From Jannaschia pohangensis (lineage in GTDB: Bacteria > Pseudomonadota > Alphaproteobacteria > Rhodobacterales > Rhodobacteraceae): 64,000 nt of DNA. The translations under genes and the position numbers were made by a program. A model generated the notes under the pieces. The model worked only from the letters and a program-made list of their open reading frames with translations, had not been told where the DNA came from and did not search any database. Positions 1 to 8,155 of the stretch are shown piece by piece; within the stretch, counting starts at the first letter, position 1; each line of letters begins with the position of its first letter. The stretch covers positions 124,001-188,000 of the forward strand of contig NZ_FORA01000003.1 of the NCBI RefSeq assembly GCF_900113875.1. The letters are read 5' to 3'.

Positions 1-1130
1 TGATAGACGACCGAGGGGGCCGTGGTGATCAGGTCGATATCGTATTCGCGTTCGATCCGGTCGCGGATGACCTCGAGGTGGAGAAGACCGAGGAAGCCGC
101 AGCGGAAGCCGAAGCCGAGGGCGGCGGAGGATTCGACCTCGAAGCTGAACGAGGCGTCGTTGAGGGCGAGCTTGTCGATGGCATCGCGCAGGTCTTCGAA
201 AAGGGCGCTATCGACCGGGAACAGGCCGCAGAAGACCACGGGTTGGGACGGTTTGAAGCCCGGCAGGGCCTTGTCGGCGCTGCGCTTTTCATGGGTGATC
301 GTGTCGCCCACGCGGGTGTCGCGCACCTGTTTGATGGAGGCGGTCAGGAAGCCGATCTCGCCCGGTCCCAGTTCGTCGATCTCGGTCATGGCGGGGCGGA
401 AGACGCCGATGCGGTCGACGTGGTGAACCGTGTCGTTGGACATGAAGCGGACACGCTCGCCCTTTTTCAGGCGGCCGTCGATGATGCGGACAAGGACGAT
501 GACGCCCAGATAGCTGTCGTACCAGCTGTCGACCAGCATGGCCTTGAGGGGCGCGTCGATGTCGCCCTTGGGCGCGGGCAGGCGGTCGATGATGGCCTGG
601 AGGGTCTCGCGGATCCCCTCGCCGGTCTTGGCCGAGACCAGCATCGCCTCGGAGGCGTCGATGCCGATGACATCCTCGATCTGTTCGCGCACCCGGTCGG
701 GCTCGGACGCGGGCAGGTCGATCTTGTTGAGGACGGGGACGATCTCGTGATCCGCGTCGATGGCCTGATAGACGTTGGCCAGCGTCTGCGCCTCGACGCC
801 CTGGGTGCTGTCGACGACCAGGAGAGAGCCCTCGACGGCGCGCATGGAGCGCGAGACTTCATAGGCGAAGTCGACGTGTCCCGGGGTGTCGATCAGGTTG
901 AGCGTGTATTCCAGACCGTCGGCGGCGGTGAACTGGATACGGACGGTGTTCGCCTTGATGGTGATCCCGCGTTCCCGCTCGATATCCATGGAGTCGAGCA
1001 TCTGCGCCTTCATGTCGCGCGCCGAGACGGTGTTCGTCTCCTGAATCAGGCGGTCGGCCAGGGTGGACTTGCCATGGTCGATGTGGGCGACGATGGAAAA
1101 GTTCCGGATACGGGCGAGGTCGGTCGTCAT
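1..1130 (-). CDS. lepA: Elongation factor 4 (LepA), 3' end cut by window edge
   Basis: Ribosome-bound translational GTPase that back-translocates or remodels stalled ribosomes. Reading leftwards from the ATG at 1130, the frame stays open to the window edge, giving the first 376 residues of a protein usually near 600. The G1 loop AHIDHGKST is at residues 15-23, followed by switch II DTPGH and the G4 motif NKIDLP; the domain II beta-barrel follows. The last residues seen ([18 protein letters not shown]) are typical of LepA domain III. The start fits the usual family N-terminus ([19 protein letters not shown]). The gene is divergent from cspA. The missing C-terminus is only due to the window boundary. 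Confidence 0.96.
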   Translation of the reverse strand, partial: MTTDLARIRNFSIVAHIDHGKSTLADRLIQETNTVSARDMKAQMLDSMDIERERGITIKANTVRIQFTAADGLEYTLNLIDTPGHVDFAYEVSRSMRAVEGSLLVVDSTQGVEAQTLANVYQAIDADHEIVPVLNKIDLPASEPDRVREQIEDVIGIDASEAMLVSAKTGEGIRETLQAIIDRLPAPKGDIDAPLKAMLVDSWYDSYLGVIVLVRIIDGRLKKGERVRFMSNDTVHHVDRIGVFRPAMTEIDELGPGEIGFLTASIKQVRDTRVGDTITHEKRSADKALPGFKPSQPVVFCGLFPVDSALFEDLRDAIDKLALNDASFSFEVESSAALGFGFRCGFLGLLHLEVIRDRIEREYDIDLITTAPSVVY

Positions 1131-1558
1131 GGAGGGGCGGCCTTTGGGAAATGGGGTCTGATCGCAGATATACCGCCGGGGGCCGCGCGGAAAGGGGTGA
1201 GGCACCATCGAGTCGCCGGGGCGACACCGCGTCGCGCGCCGAAACGCTTCAGGCGGGGTTCCGGGCCGCATCCCTGCGTGATCTGGCCGATCTTCACCGA
1301 ACGGGCGGGACTTTGCCGACTGCGGATCAATATACTGATCTAAATATATTTTCCAGCTTTGAAATCGTATGCGTTCGCTTACCCGATTGTTACAATCCCC
1401 AAAATAACACTGGAAATTTTCGTTCTGATCACCAATGTCAGGCTGGCTACATTATCTCTATCGCGACCGCTGCTCCTCTTGGCATCAGTGCTCCGATCTA
1501 GCACTGAAAAAGCCGATCTGTCGCATACCGCGGACAGAAGACCACTAGGAGAACGACA
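1131..1558. other. lepA/cspA divergent intergenic region
   Basis: This 428-bp spacer has no convincing gene. The lepA-proximal half is GC-rich. The cspA-proximal half (about 1325-1530) is unusually AT-rich for this genome. It holds the putative cspA promoter, a dyad GATTGT-T-ACAATC (1385-1397), and a leader of roughly 155 nt ending in the AGGAG ribosome site at 1547-1551. Long leaders are common on cold-shock mRNAs, where they act as RNA thermosensors; that role here is inference. Confidence 0.6.
1388..1396 (+). promoter_or_regulatory. Putative extended -10 promoter of cspA
   Basis: TGT followed by TACAAT forms an extended -10 element (TGnTATAAT with one mismatch). No good -35 is seen at 17 nt upstream, which suits an extended -10 promoter. 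It sits inside the inverted repeat GATTGT-T-ACAATC, so a regulator could overlap it. It would give a leader of about 155 nt before the cspA ATG at 1559. Confidence 0.4.
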
Positions 1559-1765
1559 ATGGCCACTGGTACCGTCAAATGGTTCAACACCACCAAAGGC
1601 TTCGGATTCATCGCCCCCGATGGCGGCAGCAAGGACGTGTTCGTGCACATCTCGGCTGTTGAGCGCGCGGGCCTGACCGGTCTGGCCGACAACCAGAAGG
1701 TGACCTTCGATATCGAGCCCGGTCGCGACGGCCGCGAAAGCGCCACCAACATCGCACTGGCCTGA
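1559..1765 (+). CDS. cspA: Cold-shock protein CspA family
   Basis: A 68-aa single cold-shock domain. It binds single-stranded RNA/DNA and melts mRNA structure at low temperature or during growth transitions. RNP1 (KGFGFI, residues 13-18) and RNP2 (VFVHI, residues 27-31) are both present, and the N-terminus [10 protein letters not shown] is classic. The ATG at 1559 is 7 nt after AGGAG. It is monocistronic, with hairpins directly downstream and a long AT-rich leader. A DEAD-box helicase gene follows, a pairing consistent with RNA-structure handling in the cold. Confidence 0.97.
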   Translation: MATGTVKWFNTTKGFGFIAPDGGSKDVFVHISAVERAGLTGLADNQKVTFDIEPGRDGRESATNIALA

Positions 1766-1807
1766 GCGTCAGCTCCGGTTCATCCGGAGCCAGACCAAGG
1801 TTTCGAG

Positions 1808-1836
1808 GGGCGTGCCAGCGATGGCGCGCCCTTTTT
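1808..1836 (+). terminator. Rho-independent terminator of cspA
   Basis: A 10-bp stem GGGCGTGCCA / TGGCGCGCCC (one G-U pair) is closed by a GNRA tetraloop GCGA and followed at once by TTTTT. It lies 43 bp after the cspA stop. Confidence 0.88.
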
Positions 1837-1895
1837 CATGCCGGATCAACCCCGGGCCGACGGCGGACTGAATGCCGCGGCGCGGCACGCGGCGC

Positions 1896-1925
1896 TTGAC
1901 AGACTTCGGCCCTTCGCCCACATGA
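1896..1925 (+). promoter_or_regulatory. Putative promoter of the DEAD-box helicase
   Basis: A consensus -35 TTGACA (1896-1901) is followed 17 nt later by CACATG/ACATGA, a poor -10. The same TTGACA to ACATG layout appears before topA (46528). Only the -35 is strong. Confidence 0.35.
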
Positions 1926-2100
1926 CATCCAACCCTGCCCTTCGGGCCGCGTGAGCCGGGTGTCCATACGGGACAGCCACCACGATCGGCAGGCCGCTTT
2001 CCCAAGGATCACGCCAGGGAGGCGCGGGCGACTGGCCCGTGACCCCGAATTCCGCGCGCCTGCGCGGCAGATGCGTCCGCGTGACGCAGAAAGATACACG

Positions 2101-3393
2101 ATGGATTTCGACATGCTGGGGCTGAAGCCCCGCCTCATCGCCGCCCTGACCGAGATGGGCATCAAGGACCCGACCCCGATCCAGAAGCAGGGCATTCCCC
2201 CCGCTCTGGAAGGGCGCGACGTCATGGGCCTGGCCCAGACCGGCACCGGCAAGACCGCCGCCTTCGGCCTGCCGCTGGTTCAGCACTTGCTGGCCGACGA
2301 TGCCCGCCCCGACAAGCGCTGCGCCCGTGCGCTGATCCTGGCGCCGACCCGCGAGTTGGTCAGCCAGATCGGCGAAAGCCTCGACGGGTTCATCAAGGGC
2401 AGCCACCTGAAGGTCGCCAAAGTCGTCGGCGGCGTCGGCATCACCCCGCAGATCAAGCGCATGGAGCGCGGTGTCGACCTTCTGGTGGCCACGCCCGGCC
2501 GCCTGATCGACCTGATGGACCGGGGCGCCGTCGACCTGTCGCAGACGCATTTCCTGGTCCTGGACGAGGCTGACCAGATGCTGGACATGGGCTTCATCCA
2601 CGCCCTGCGGAAGATCGAGCCGAAACTGCCCAAGGATCGTCAGACACTGCTGTTCAGCGCGACGATGCCCAAGGACATGGAAAAGCTGGCCGCGACCTAT
2701 CTGAGCCACCCGGTGCGGGTGCAGGTCGCAACCAGTGGCCAGACCGCCGACAAGATCGAGCAGTCGATCCACTTCATCGCCAAGGCGGAGAAGCCCGGCC
2801 TGTTGCTGGATCTGCTGCGCGCTCACGAGGGCGAGGCGGCGCTGGTCTTTGCGCGCACCAAGCACGGCTCCGACCGTCTGGCCAAGCAGCTGACCTCTGC
2901 CGGCGTCAACGCCGTCGCGATCCACGGCAACCGCAGCCAGGGGCAGCGGACCCGCGCTCTGGAGGCCTTCACCAAGGGCGAAGCACCAGTTCTCGTGGCG
3001 ACGGATGTGGCGGCCCGGGGTCTGGATATCCCGGTGGTCAAGCACGTCTACAACTACGAACTGCCGAACGTGCCCGAGACTTACGTCCACCGGATCGGCC
3101 GGACCGCCCGCGCGGGCCGCGAAGGGGCCGCGATCACGCTGTGTGCCCCCGACGAGATGGGCGAACTGAAGGACATCGAGAAGGTCATCAAGGGCGAGAT
3201 CCCCGTGGCGACCGGGCGCCGCTGGTCCCCGTCGCAGGAAGAGGCGAAGCCCAAGCAGCAGCGGGGCGGCGGCAATCGTCGGCGCAGCGGTGGTGGCGGT
3301 GGTGGTGGCCAGCGTCATGGCGCGCCGTCGGGCGGGGCCGCGGCCAAGCCGTCGGGCGGCAACCGTCGGCGCGGACCGCGCAAGTCCGCCTGA
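2101..3393 (+). CDS. DEAD-box ATP-dependent RNA helicase (RhlE-like)
   Basis: A 430-aa ATP-dependent RNA unwinding enzyme, probably acting in ribosome assembly or RNA turnover. All superfamily II motifs are visible: Q motif (PTPIQKQ), motif I AQTGTGKT (45-52), PTREL, TPGRL, motif II DEAD (155-158), SAT, VFARTK, ARGLDI and HRIGRTARAG. After the two RecA-like domains, a tail of about 55 residues rich in Gly, Arg, Lys and Gln (from about 378) is a typical RNA-binding extension. The ATG at 2101 is chosen because MDFDMLGLKPRLIAAL matches the family N-terminus. Its placement after cspA suggests a cold or stress role, by inference. RhlE and other DEAD subfamilies cannot be separated with certainty by eye. 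Confidence 0.93.
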   Translation: MDFDMLGLKPRLIAALTEMGIKDPTPIQKQGIPPALEGRDVMGLAQTGTGKTAAFGLPLVQHLLADDARPDKRCARALILAPTRELVSQIGESLDGFIKGSHLKVAKVVGGVGITPQIKRMERGVDLLVATPGRLIDLMDRGAVDLSQTHFLVLDEADQMLDMGFIHALRKIEPKLPKDRQTLLFSATMPKDMEKLAATYLSHPVRVQVATSGQTADKIEQSIHFIAKAEKPGLLLDLLRAHEGEAALVFARTKHGSDRLAKQLTSAGVNAVAIHGNRSQGQRTRALEAFTKGEAPVLVATDVAARGLDIPVVKHVYNYELPNVPETYVHRIGRTARAGREGAAITLCAPDEMGELKDIEKVIKGEIPVATGRRWSPSQEEAKPKQQRGGGNRRRSGGGGGGGQRHGAPSGGAAAKPSGGNRRRGPRKSA

Positions 3394-3492
3394 TTTCACG
3401 ACGAAAAGCCCGGGTCGGGGGATGAGGATTCTTGTCACATTCCCCCGCCTCTGTCATGTTGCCCAAAACACATGACCGGAGGCCTGAGCAGC

Positions 3493-3840
3493 ATGAATCC
3501 GATCAAGACAATCGCACTCCTCGGACTTGTCGTGGGCCTGTCGGCCTGTGGCGGGGGTGGACGTCTCGATACACCGACGGCGGCGCGCAGTTTCGCGACC
3601 GGACCCATTTTCGACGCCTGCCTGCGGGCGGGCCGGACCGCCGCGTCGCGCAGTCTGTGCGGCTGCGTCCAGGCGTCGGCGGATCAATCGCTGACCCGGG
3701 GCGAGCAGAGCCGGGCCACCCGGTTCTTCCGCGACCCGCATCTTGCGCAGGAAACCCGCCAGTCGGACCGGCCCGGGGATGAGCGTTACTGGAAGCGCTA
3801 CCGCGCGTTCGTCGAAACCGCCGAGCGCAGCTGTGCGTAG
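3493..3840 (+). CDS. Small lipoprotein of unknown function
   Basis: A 115-aa protein. The N-terminus MNPIKTIALLGLVVGLSAC ends in a lipobox (LSAC, lipidated Cys19), followed by Gly residues that act as a spacer, so it should be an anchored envelope lipoprotein. The mature part has the pattern ACLRAGR..ASRSLCGCVQ..AD..L with three Cys (including a C-G-C), then an FFRDPHLAQETRQSDR stretch conserved, as I recall, in Rhodobacteraceae hypotheticals. GGAGG (3478-3482) lies 10 nt before the ATG at 3493, which favours this start over 3472. It overlaps the next gene by 8 nt, so the two are co-translated. Function unknown. Confidence 0.85.
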   Translation: MNPIKTIALLGLVVGLSACGGGGRLDTPTAARSFATGPIFDACLRAGRTAASRSLCGCVQASADQSLTRGEQSRATRFFRDPHLAQETRQSDRPGDERYWKRYRAFVETAERSCA

Positions 3841-4405
3841 GGCGATTGCGGCGGCCTTGCTGGTGCTTGGCCCGAGTGTGGTCAGTGCGGAGGAGGTCTT
3901 GCGGTTCTTCCCGCCTGCCGGGGTCGAGGGCGTTCACGCCAGCGCGACGCCCGGCCTGCGTCTGGTGGAATATGTGACGGAGGGGCAGAACCTGGCCTTC
4001 TGGTCACAGGCCATCACCGTGGCCGAAATGCCGGGATCGAAGGTCAGTGCAATGGAATTCGTGGACATCCTGTCGGCGGATATGACGCTGGCCTGTCCGG
4101 CGGCGTTTCGCATGGACCCGGAAGTGACGATGATGGAGGACCGCTCGGTCACCATGTCGATCCACGCCTGTCAGAACCTGGAGCCGACGGGCCGGTCGGA
4201 AGTGGCCATCCTGCGGGTGCTGGAAGGGAAGGAAGGGCTCTATGCGGTGCAGATCGCCTGGAGCGAGAGCCCGCCGCGCGACGACCTGTTGAACTGGTCG
4301 GCCTGGTTGCGCGACGTGACGCTGTGTGACGAAACCGGCTGCGCCGAAATCACGGAAGTGACTGCCCCCGATATATCGCCAGATGGTGCTGCACCGACGG
4401 AATGA
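3833..4405 (+). CDS. Exported protein of unknown function
   Basis: Starts with GTG at 3833, inside the last codons of the lipoprotein gene. This gives a clean signal peptide (VRRAIAAALLVLGPSVVSA, cleavage before EE) and a 190-aa product. Longer frames upstream would bury the signal peptide behind about 30 residues, so they are rejected. The mature protein has paired Cys (ACPAAF, ACQNL, LCDETGC) suggesting periplasmic disulfides, and no domain I recognise. Its 3' end overlaps the convergent M50 protease gene by 56 bp. It is probably co-expressed with the upstream lipoprotein. Function unknown. Confidence 0.75.
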   Translation: MRRAIAAALLVLGPSVVSAEEVLRFFPPAGVEGVHASATPGLRLVEYVTEGQNLAFWSQAITVAEMPGSKVSAMEFVDILSADMTLACPAAFRMDPEVTMMEDRSVTMSIHACQNLEPTGRSEVAILRVLEGKEGLYAVQIAWSESPPRDDLLNWSAWLRDVTLCDETGCAEITEVTAPDISPDGAAPTE

Positions 4406-5048
4406 AGAACAGGATATAGCCCCAGGTGATGAAGACGTAGATCGCCGCCGGGATCCACAGGACCGAGGCGACGACGCCGAGGCCCCCGGCAATCCTGGAT
4501 GCCGTTTCCAGCTTGGTCACGCGCCACAGCATGAAGAAGAACAGCCGCCCGCCATCCAGCGGATTGACCGGGATCATGTTGATCCCGAAGAGCACCAGGT
4601 TGATCCATGCAAAGAGATGCAGTTGCCACGCGATTTCCCAGCCGGTGTCGGACGAGAAGCCGTTGAACGCCCCCTGATCGAGTTGCCCGTAGAGCCAGGT
4701 CGAGGCGAGCGACGCGATGGCCCAGAGCGCAAGGTTCACCAGCGGCCCCATGATCGTGATGAACTCGCGCTTGCGCGGATCGGGGGTGCCGCCGTGATAG
4801 CAAAGCCCACCGCCGCCCCACATGACGACACGCTGGACCGACACGCCCTGTACCAGCGCACCCCAGGCATGGCCGAATTCGTGCAGGAAGATCGAGACGG
4901 CGATCATCGCGAAGAACCCCAGCGCCCGCACCGATGGATCGAACAGGACGAACACCCCGGCCAGCAGCAGGAAACTGGGCACAACATCGACGCGAACGCC
5001 CATGGGGCCACGGAAGCTGAAAAGGGGTTGGGCGGCGGTGTCGAGCAT
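4350..5048 (-). CDS. M50-family (site-2-protease-like) membrane metalloprotease
   Basis: A 232-aa polytopic protein with about six hydrophobic segments. The zinc motif HEFGH is at residues 56-60 within a membrane helix, and the third-ligand motif NPLDGG is at 162-167 in a second helix. These define the S2P/M50 intramembrane proteases, which cut transmembrane substrates such as anti-sigma factors. No PDZ or CBS domain is attached, so it is a minimal form. ATG 5048 (MLDTAAQPLFSF) is preferred to an in-frame start at 5114, which reads a Lys/Arg-rich stretch overlapping the sirtuin promoter. Divergent from the sirtuin gene. Substrate unknown. Confidence 0.88.
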   Translation of the reverse strand: MLDTAAQPLFSFRGPMGVRVDVVPSFLLLAGVFVLFDPSVRALGFFAMIAVSIFLHEFGHAWGALVQGVSVQRVVMWGGGGLCYHGGTPDPRKREFITIMGPLVNLALWAIASLASTWLYGQLDQGAFNGFSSDTGWEIAWQLHLFAWINLVLFGINMIPVNPLDGGRLFFFMLWRVTKLETASRIAGGLGVVASVLWIPAAIYVFITWGYILFFIPSVQHHLAIYRGQSLP

Positions 5049-5144
5049 CTGGGCCTCGGGGTCTTTTTTGTCTTTTGTGAGCCGTATCGAACGGCCTTTG
5101 GTTCGGGATGGCACAGGCCGTCAGCTGACGCTAGCCTGCAAACC

Positions 5145-5828
5145 ATGAAACGGATCGTCGTGTTGTCGGGCGCAGGGTTGAGCGCAGAGTCCGGGTTGGG
5201 CACCTTTCGCGATACCGATGGATTATGGACAAAATACGACCTGGAAGAGGTCGCGACGCCACAGGGGTTTTCGCGCAACCCCGCGTTGGTCCACGATTTC
5301 TACAACGCGCGGCGGGCCAACATGCGGGCGGCGGCCCCGAACGCCGCCCACGCGGCGCTGGCCCGTCTGTCCCAGAGTCCGGGTGTGACGCTGGTCACCC
5401 AGAACATCGACGACCTGCTGGAGCGGGCGGGCGCAAGCGGCGTCATCCACATGCATGGCGAATTGGACCGCGCGCTTTGTGCCGCTTGCGGTCACCGCTG
5501 GACGGCTCCGGACGTCATGACGCCGGACGCGCCCTGCCCCGCCTGCGCGGCGGGTCCGACGCGGCCCGACATCGTCTGGTTCGGAGAGCTGCCCTATCAC
5601 ATGGAGACGATCGAGGCGGCGGTGACCGAGGCGGACCTGTTCGTCAGCATCGGGACTTCGGGCACCGTCTATCCGGCAGCGGGCTTTGTCGAACTGGCCC
5701 GGGCGGTCGGCGCGGAAACGCTGGAACTGAACCTCGAAGGATCGGGCGGGCGTTTCGACACGGTCCGAGAGGGGTCTGCGACCGACGTGGTGCCCGGATG
5801 GGTGGCAGAGATCACGGGCGACGCCTGA
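5145..5828 (+). CDS. cobB: NAD-dependent protein deacylase (Sir2, class III)
   Basis: A 227-aa sirtuin that removes acyl groups from lysines using NAD+. The N-terminal GAGLSAESG (9-17), the QNID motif (85-88) and catalytic His103 in HMHGEL are present. A four-Cys zinc site (Cys111, 114, 130, 133) follows. Tyr53 and Arg56 (DFYNARR) are the pair that binds succinyl/malonyl carboxylates in class III sirtuins such as E. coli CobB and SIRT5, so desuccinylase or demalonylase activity is expected alongside deacetylation. ATG 5145 gives the standard short N-terminus (MKRIVVLSGAG). Confidence 0.95.
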   Translation: MKRIVVLSGAGLSAESGLGTFRDTDGLWTKYDLEEVATPQGFSRNPALVHDFYNARRANMRAAAPNAAHAALARLSQSPGVTLVTQNIDDLLERAGASGVIHMHGELDRALCAACGHRWTAPDVMTPDAPCPACAAGPTRPDIVWFGELPYHMETIEAAVTEADLFVSIGTSGTVYPAAGFVELARAVGAETLELNLEGSGGRFDTVREGSATDVVPGWVAEITGDA

Positions 5829-5845
5829 ACGCCGCCCGGACCTCT

Positions 5846-6010
5846 TCAGAATATGCGACGCTCATAGTTGCCGTGGCTGCGCGGCGCATCGTCGGCCTTT
5901 CGGCGCATATGGGCGAGATACATGTCATCCTCGGTGGGCAAACCCGGCAGCGGCCGCACCTTGGTTTCACGGAACGCACGGGCGAAGATTTTCTTTACGG
6001 AGAGTTTCAT
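5846..6010 (-). CDS. Small basic protein, 54 aa, unknown
   Basis: A short gene read on the minus strand from ATG 6010 to TGA 5846. The product begins MKLSVKKIFARAFRETK, continues with VRPLPGLPTEDDMYLAHMRR and ends in NYERRIF. It has 54 residues, an amphipathic basic N-terminal helix and no Cys. An AGAGG ribosome site ends 5 nt before the ATG. It is divergent from the LysR-type gene with only 99 bp between the starts, the usual geometry for a LysR target. I do not recognise a family. The ribosome site, the clean start and the mixed composition argue for a real gene. Confidence 0.65.
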   Translation of the reverse strand: MKLSVKKIFARAFRETKVRPLPGLPTEDDMYLAHMRRKADDAPRSHGNYERRIF

Positions 6011-6040
6011 ATCAACCTCTGACATTTGGTCTATGGGTCA

Positions 6041-6077
6041 ATACTGCATGATGATAGCCCTGCAGGGAAATCAGTAT
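6041..6077. promoter_or_regulatory. Putative operator in divergent spacer (LysR side)
   Basis: An inverted repeat ATACTG-N25-CAGTAT (6041-6046 and 6072-6077) lies midway between the 54-aa gene and the LysR-type gene, in AT-richer DNA. It could be the regulator's binding region. The long spacer makes this tentative. Confidence 0.3.
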
Positions 6078-6109
6078 GAAATCTCATATGTAAGCTCAGG
6101 TATCATGTC

Positions 6110-6988
6110 GTGAACTGGAAAGACGTCCCGCCCCTTGCCGCCCTTCGTGCCTTCGAGGCCGCCGCGCGCCATCGCAGCCTGTCGGAGGCGGCGAGCGAAT
6201 TGAACGTGACCCATGCCGCCATCGGGCAGCATGTCCGCAAGCTGGAAGCGCTCCTGTCCCAGAGCCTCGTGGTGCGTCAGGGGCGCGGCATCGCGGTGAC
6301 CCCCACCGGCCTGCAACTGGCCGACGCACTGACCGATGGCTTCGGCACCATCGCCGAGGCGGTTGCCGCACTTCGCAACGACGCCGAGACCCGGCCGCTC
6401 GTCCTGTCGGTGACGCCCGCCTTCGCGACCAACTGGCTGATGCCCCGGATCGGGGATTTCTGGACCCGCCATCCCGACATCCCGCTCAACATCAGCCCGA
6501 GCATCGACATCCTTGACCTGCGGCGCGACGGGATCGACATGGCGATCCGCCACGGTGCGGGGCAATGGCCCGGGCTGGACGTCGAATTGCTGACCGACGG
6601 GCAATACTGGGTGGTCGCGCACCCGAGGCTGATGGCGGGGCGCACGGCGAACTGCCTGCAGGACGTGGCAGACCTGCCCTGGCTTCTGGAGCACTACATG
6701 ATGGAACGGCGCGCCATGATCGAGCAGGAGGGGATCGACCTGGAACAGGTGCGGATTCAGCTGATGGCGACGAACTGGATGGTGCTGAGCGCCGCGCAGG
6801 CGGGCCATGGCCTGACCGTTCAGCCCAAGTCTCTGGTCGACCGTCAGGTCGAGGCGGGGGACTTCGTGAAGATCTGCGAACTGAGCAGCGGGCCGCTGGC
6901 CTATTACATCGTGACCCAGCCGGATCAGGTTTCGCCCCGGTTGCGCAAGCTGCGCCGTTGGCTGCACGAGCAGGCCGCCGTCAGGTGA
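6110..6988 (+). CDS. LysR-type transcriptional regulator (GcvA-like)
   Basis: A 292-aa regulator. The N-terminal winged helix-turn-helix (LAALRAFEAAARHRSLSEAA, then VTHAAIGQHVRKLEALL) covers residues 8-65. A type 2 periplasmic-binding-like effector domain fills the rest (TPAFATNWLMPRI, SPSIDILDLRRDGIDMAIRHG). The pattern PPLAALRAFEAAARH with RHG.GQWPGL matches the GcvA group. The start is GTG at 6110; the nearby ATG at 6105 runs into a stop after one codon. It is divergent from the 54-aa gene, its most likely target besides itself. The effector is unknown; GcvA-type proteins respond to small metabolites such as amino acids. Confidence 0.92.
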   Translation: MNWKDVPPLAALRAFEAAARHRSLSEAASELNVTHAAIGQHVRKLEALLSQSLVVRQGRGIAVTPTGLQLADALTDGFGTIAEAVAALRNDAETRPLVLSVTPAFATNWLMPRIGDFWTRHPDIPLNISPSIDILDLRRDGIDMAIRHGAGQWPGLDVELLTDGQYWVVAHPRLMAGRTANCLQDVADLPWLLEHYMMERRAMIEQEGIDLEQVRIQLMATNWMVLSAAQAGHGLTVQPKSLVDRQVEAGDFVKICELSSGPLAYYIVTQPDQVSPRLRKLRRWLHEQAAVR

Positions 6989-7016
6989 CTGGAGACGTCG
7001 ATTGCGCCGCCAAGGC

Positions 7017-8063
7017 CTAGACGTTCGTTTCCAGAAGGATTTCCGTCCTGATCCTTTCCTGCGATGCCAGAATTTCCGACCCGTCACAGCGCGCCTTGAG
7101 ACGGCGCAGGGCGCTGCGTGCCAGATGACCGGGATCCTGGGTGATGATCGCATCGACGGACCCGTCGAGCAGGGCCGACACGGTGGAGGCCGTCCGCTCG
7201 TGCACGATCTGGACGACGTGGTCGGGCATGTTGAGTTGCTGCAGGATCCGCAGGGGCACGCGCGCTTCGGAGCTGAGGATGTAGACGCCCAGAATATCCG
7301 GGTGATGGGCGATCGTCGTGGTCAGCACCGCCTCGGCCCGGCTGTCCGCGCCATAGGTTTCAAGCGACGGCAGCACCCGCAGGTTCGGGAACTTCCGGTG
7401 CAGGGTCATGTCGAAACCGTGCCGCCGCTCCAGACTGTCCTGGGCGTTCATCGTCTCGGCCACCACCAGGATCTTGCCCTGCGATCGGCCCACGAAGCGC
7501 CCCATCAGAAGCCCTGCGGTGGCCCCGGCGGTCTTGTTGTCGATGCCGACGAAATCGTCCGAAATCGTGCCCTCCTGATTGGCGACGAAGGGCAGCACCT
7601 GAATCCCCCGCTCCAGAAGGCGCGTGACGGCGTCGCGCAATTGCGGGGACTGGGGCGCCATGATCGCAACGCCGTCCCAGCGGTCGGCGGACAGATCGGT
7701 CAGGTATTGCGACAGGATGTGCGGATCGTTGGTATCGACACGCTGCAACTCGGCCGACACGGCATCGTTGGCGAAGGCGGCGGCCCCCTCCTCGATCCGA
7801 TCCGACAGCTCTTGCAGGAACAGATCGCCCGTGCGCGGCAGAATGAACAGAAAACGGTAGCGACGGCTCTTGGCGAGGTTCGCGGCGGCGATATTGCGCA
7901 CGAAACCCAGGTCCCGGATCGCGGCATTCACCCTGTCCACGGTCTTCTGGCGGACCCCCTCGCGGTTGTTGAGAACCCGGTCGACGGTCGCGCGACTCAC
8001 CCCGGCAACACGGGCCAGATCCTTGGTGGTCGGGCGGAGGAGGTCGTCGGAACTGTCGTCCAT
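7017..8063 (-). CDS. LacI-family transcriptional regulator of the ABC/kinase operon
   Basis: A 348-aa repressor. The N-terminal LacI helix-turn-helix and hinge (TTKDLARVAGVSRATVDRVL, about residues 12-60) are followed by a periplasmic-binding-like ligand domain (LPRTGDLFLQELSDRIEEG, DFVGIDNKTAGATAGLLMGRF, ILGVYILSSEARVPLRIL). It is divergent from the binding-protein gene, with 181 bp between the starts containing two palindromes that fit LacI operators. It should therefore repress the transport/kinase operon and itself until the imported substrate or its phosphate binds. The ligand cannot be read from the sequence. Confidence 0.93.
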   Translation of the reverse strand: MDDSSDDLLRPTTKDLARVAGVSRATVDRVLNNREGVRQKTVDRVNAAIRDLGFVRNIAAANLAKSRRYRFLFILPRTGDLFLQELSDRIEEGAAAFANDAVSAELQRVDTNDPHILSQYLTDLSADRWDGVAIMAPQSPQLRDAVTRLLERGIQVLPFVANQEGTISDDFVGIDNKTAGATAGLLMGRFVGRSQGKILVVAETMNAQDSLERRHGFDMTLHRKFPNLRVLPSLETYGADSRAEAVLTTTIAHHPDILGVYILSSEARVPLRILQQLNMPDHVVQIVHERTASTVSALLDGSVDAIITQDPGHLARSALRRLKARCDGSEILASQERIRTEILLETNV

Positions 8064-8125
8064 GCGGGTGCTGTCCTGTCTCGATCTTCGGGGGGAATAG
8101 CCCGGTTTTTATGGTGAATCCACTC

Positions 8126-8147
8126 TTTTGATACACGTGCCTCAGAA
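8126..8147. promoter_or_regulatory. LacI-type operator O1 (imperfect palindrome)
   Basis: A palindrome centred on CACGTG at 8134-8139, with 8 of 11 base pairs matched, sharing the core GTGCCTCA with O2. Its centre is exactly 30 bp (about three helical turns) from the centre of O2, which would let two dimers bind the same face. Confidence 0.65.
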
Positions 8148-8155
8148 TTCACTTG

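Larger units (their letters stand above)
1766..2100 (+). other. cspA/helicase intergenic region
   Basis: This 335-bp stretch lies between cspA and the helicase. It holds a first hairpin GCTCCGG-TTCAT-CCGGAGC (1772-1790, no T-run), the real terminator at 1808-1836, and a perfect -35 hexamer TTGACA at 1896. It then has about 190 nt of GC-rich leader before the chosen helicase ATG. The helicase frame stays open upstream to 1951, but that extension is low-complexity, basic and unlike the family, so I read it as leader. Confidence 0.5.

Noticed and set aside
78-1343. Long open frame on the plus strand opposite lepA
   Set aside because: It is antisense to a clearly conserved GTPase gene and its composition (Asp/Gly/Val/His runs) is that of a mirror frame in GC-rich DNA.
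1846-3438. 530-codon open frame opposite the DEAD-box helicase
   Set aside because: No recognisable motifs; low-complexity Arg/Gln/His composition typical of antisense frames over a high-GC gene.
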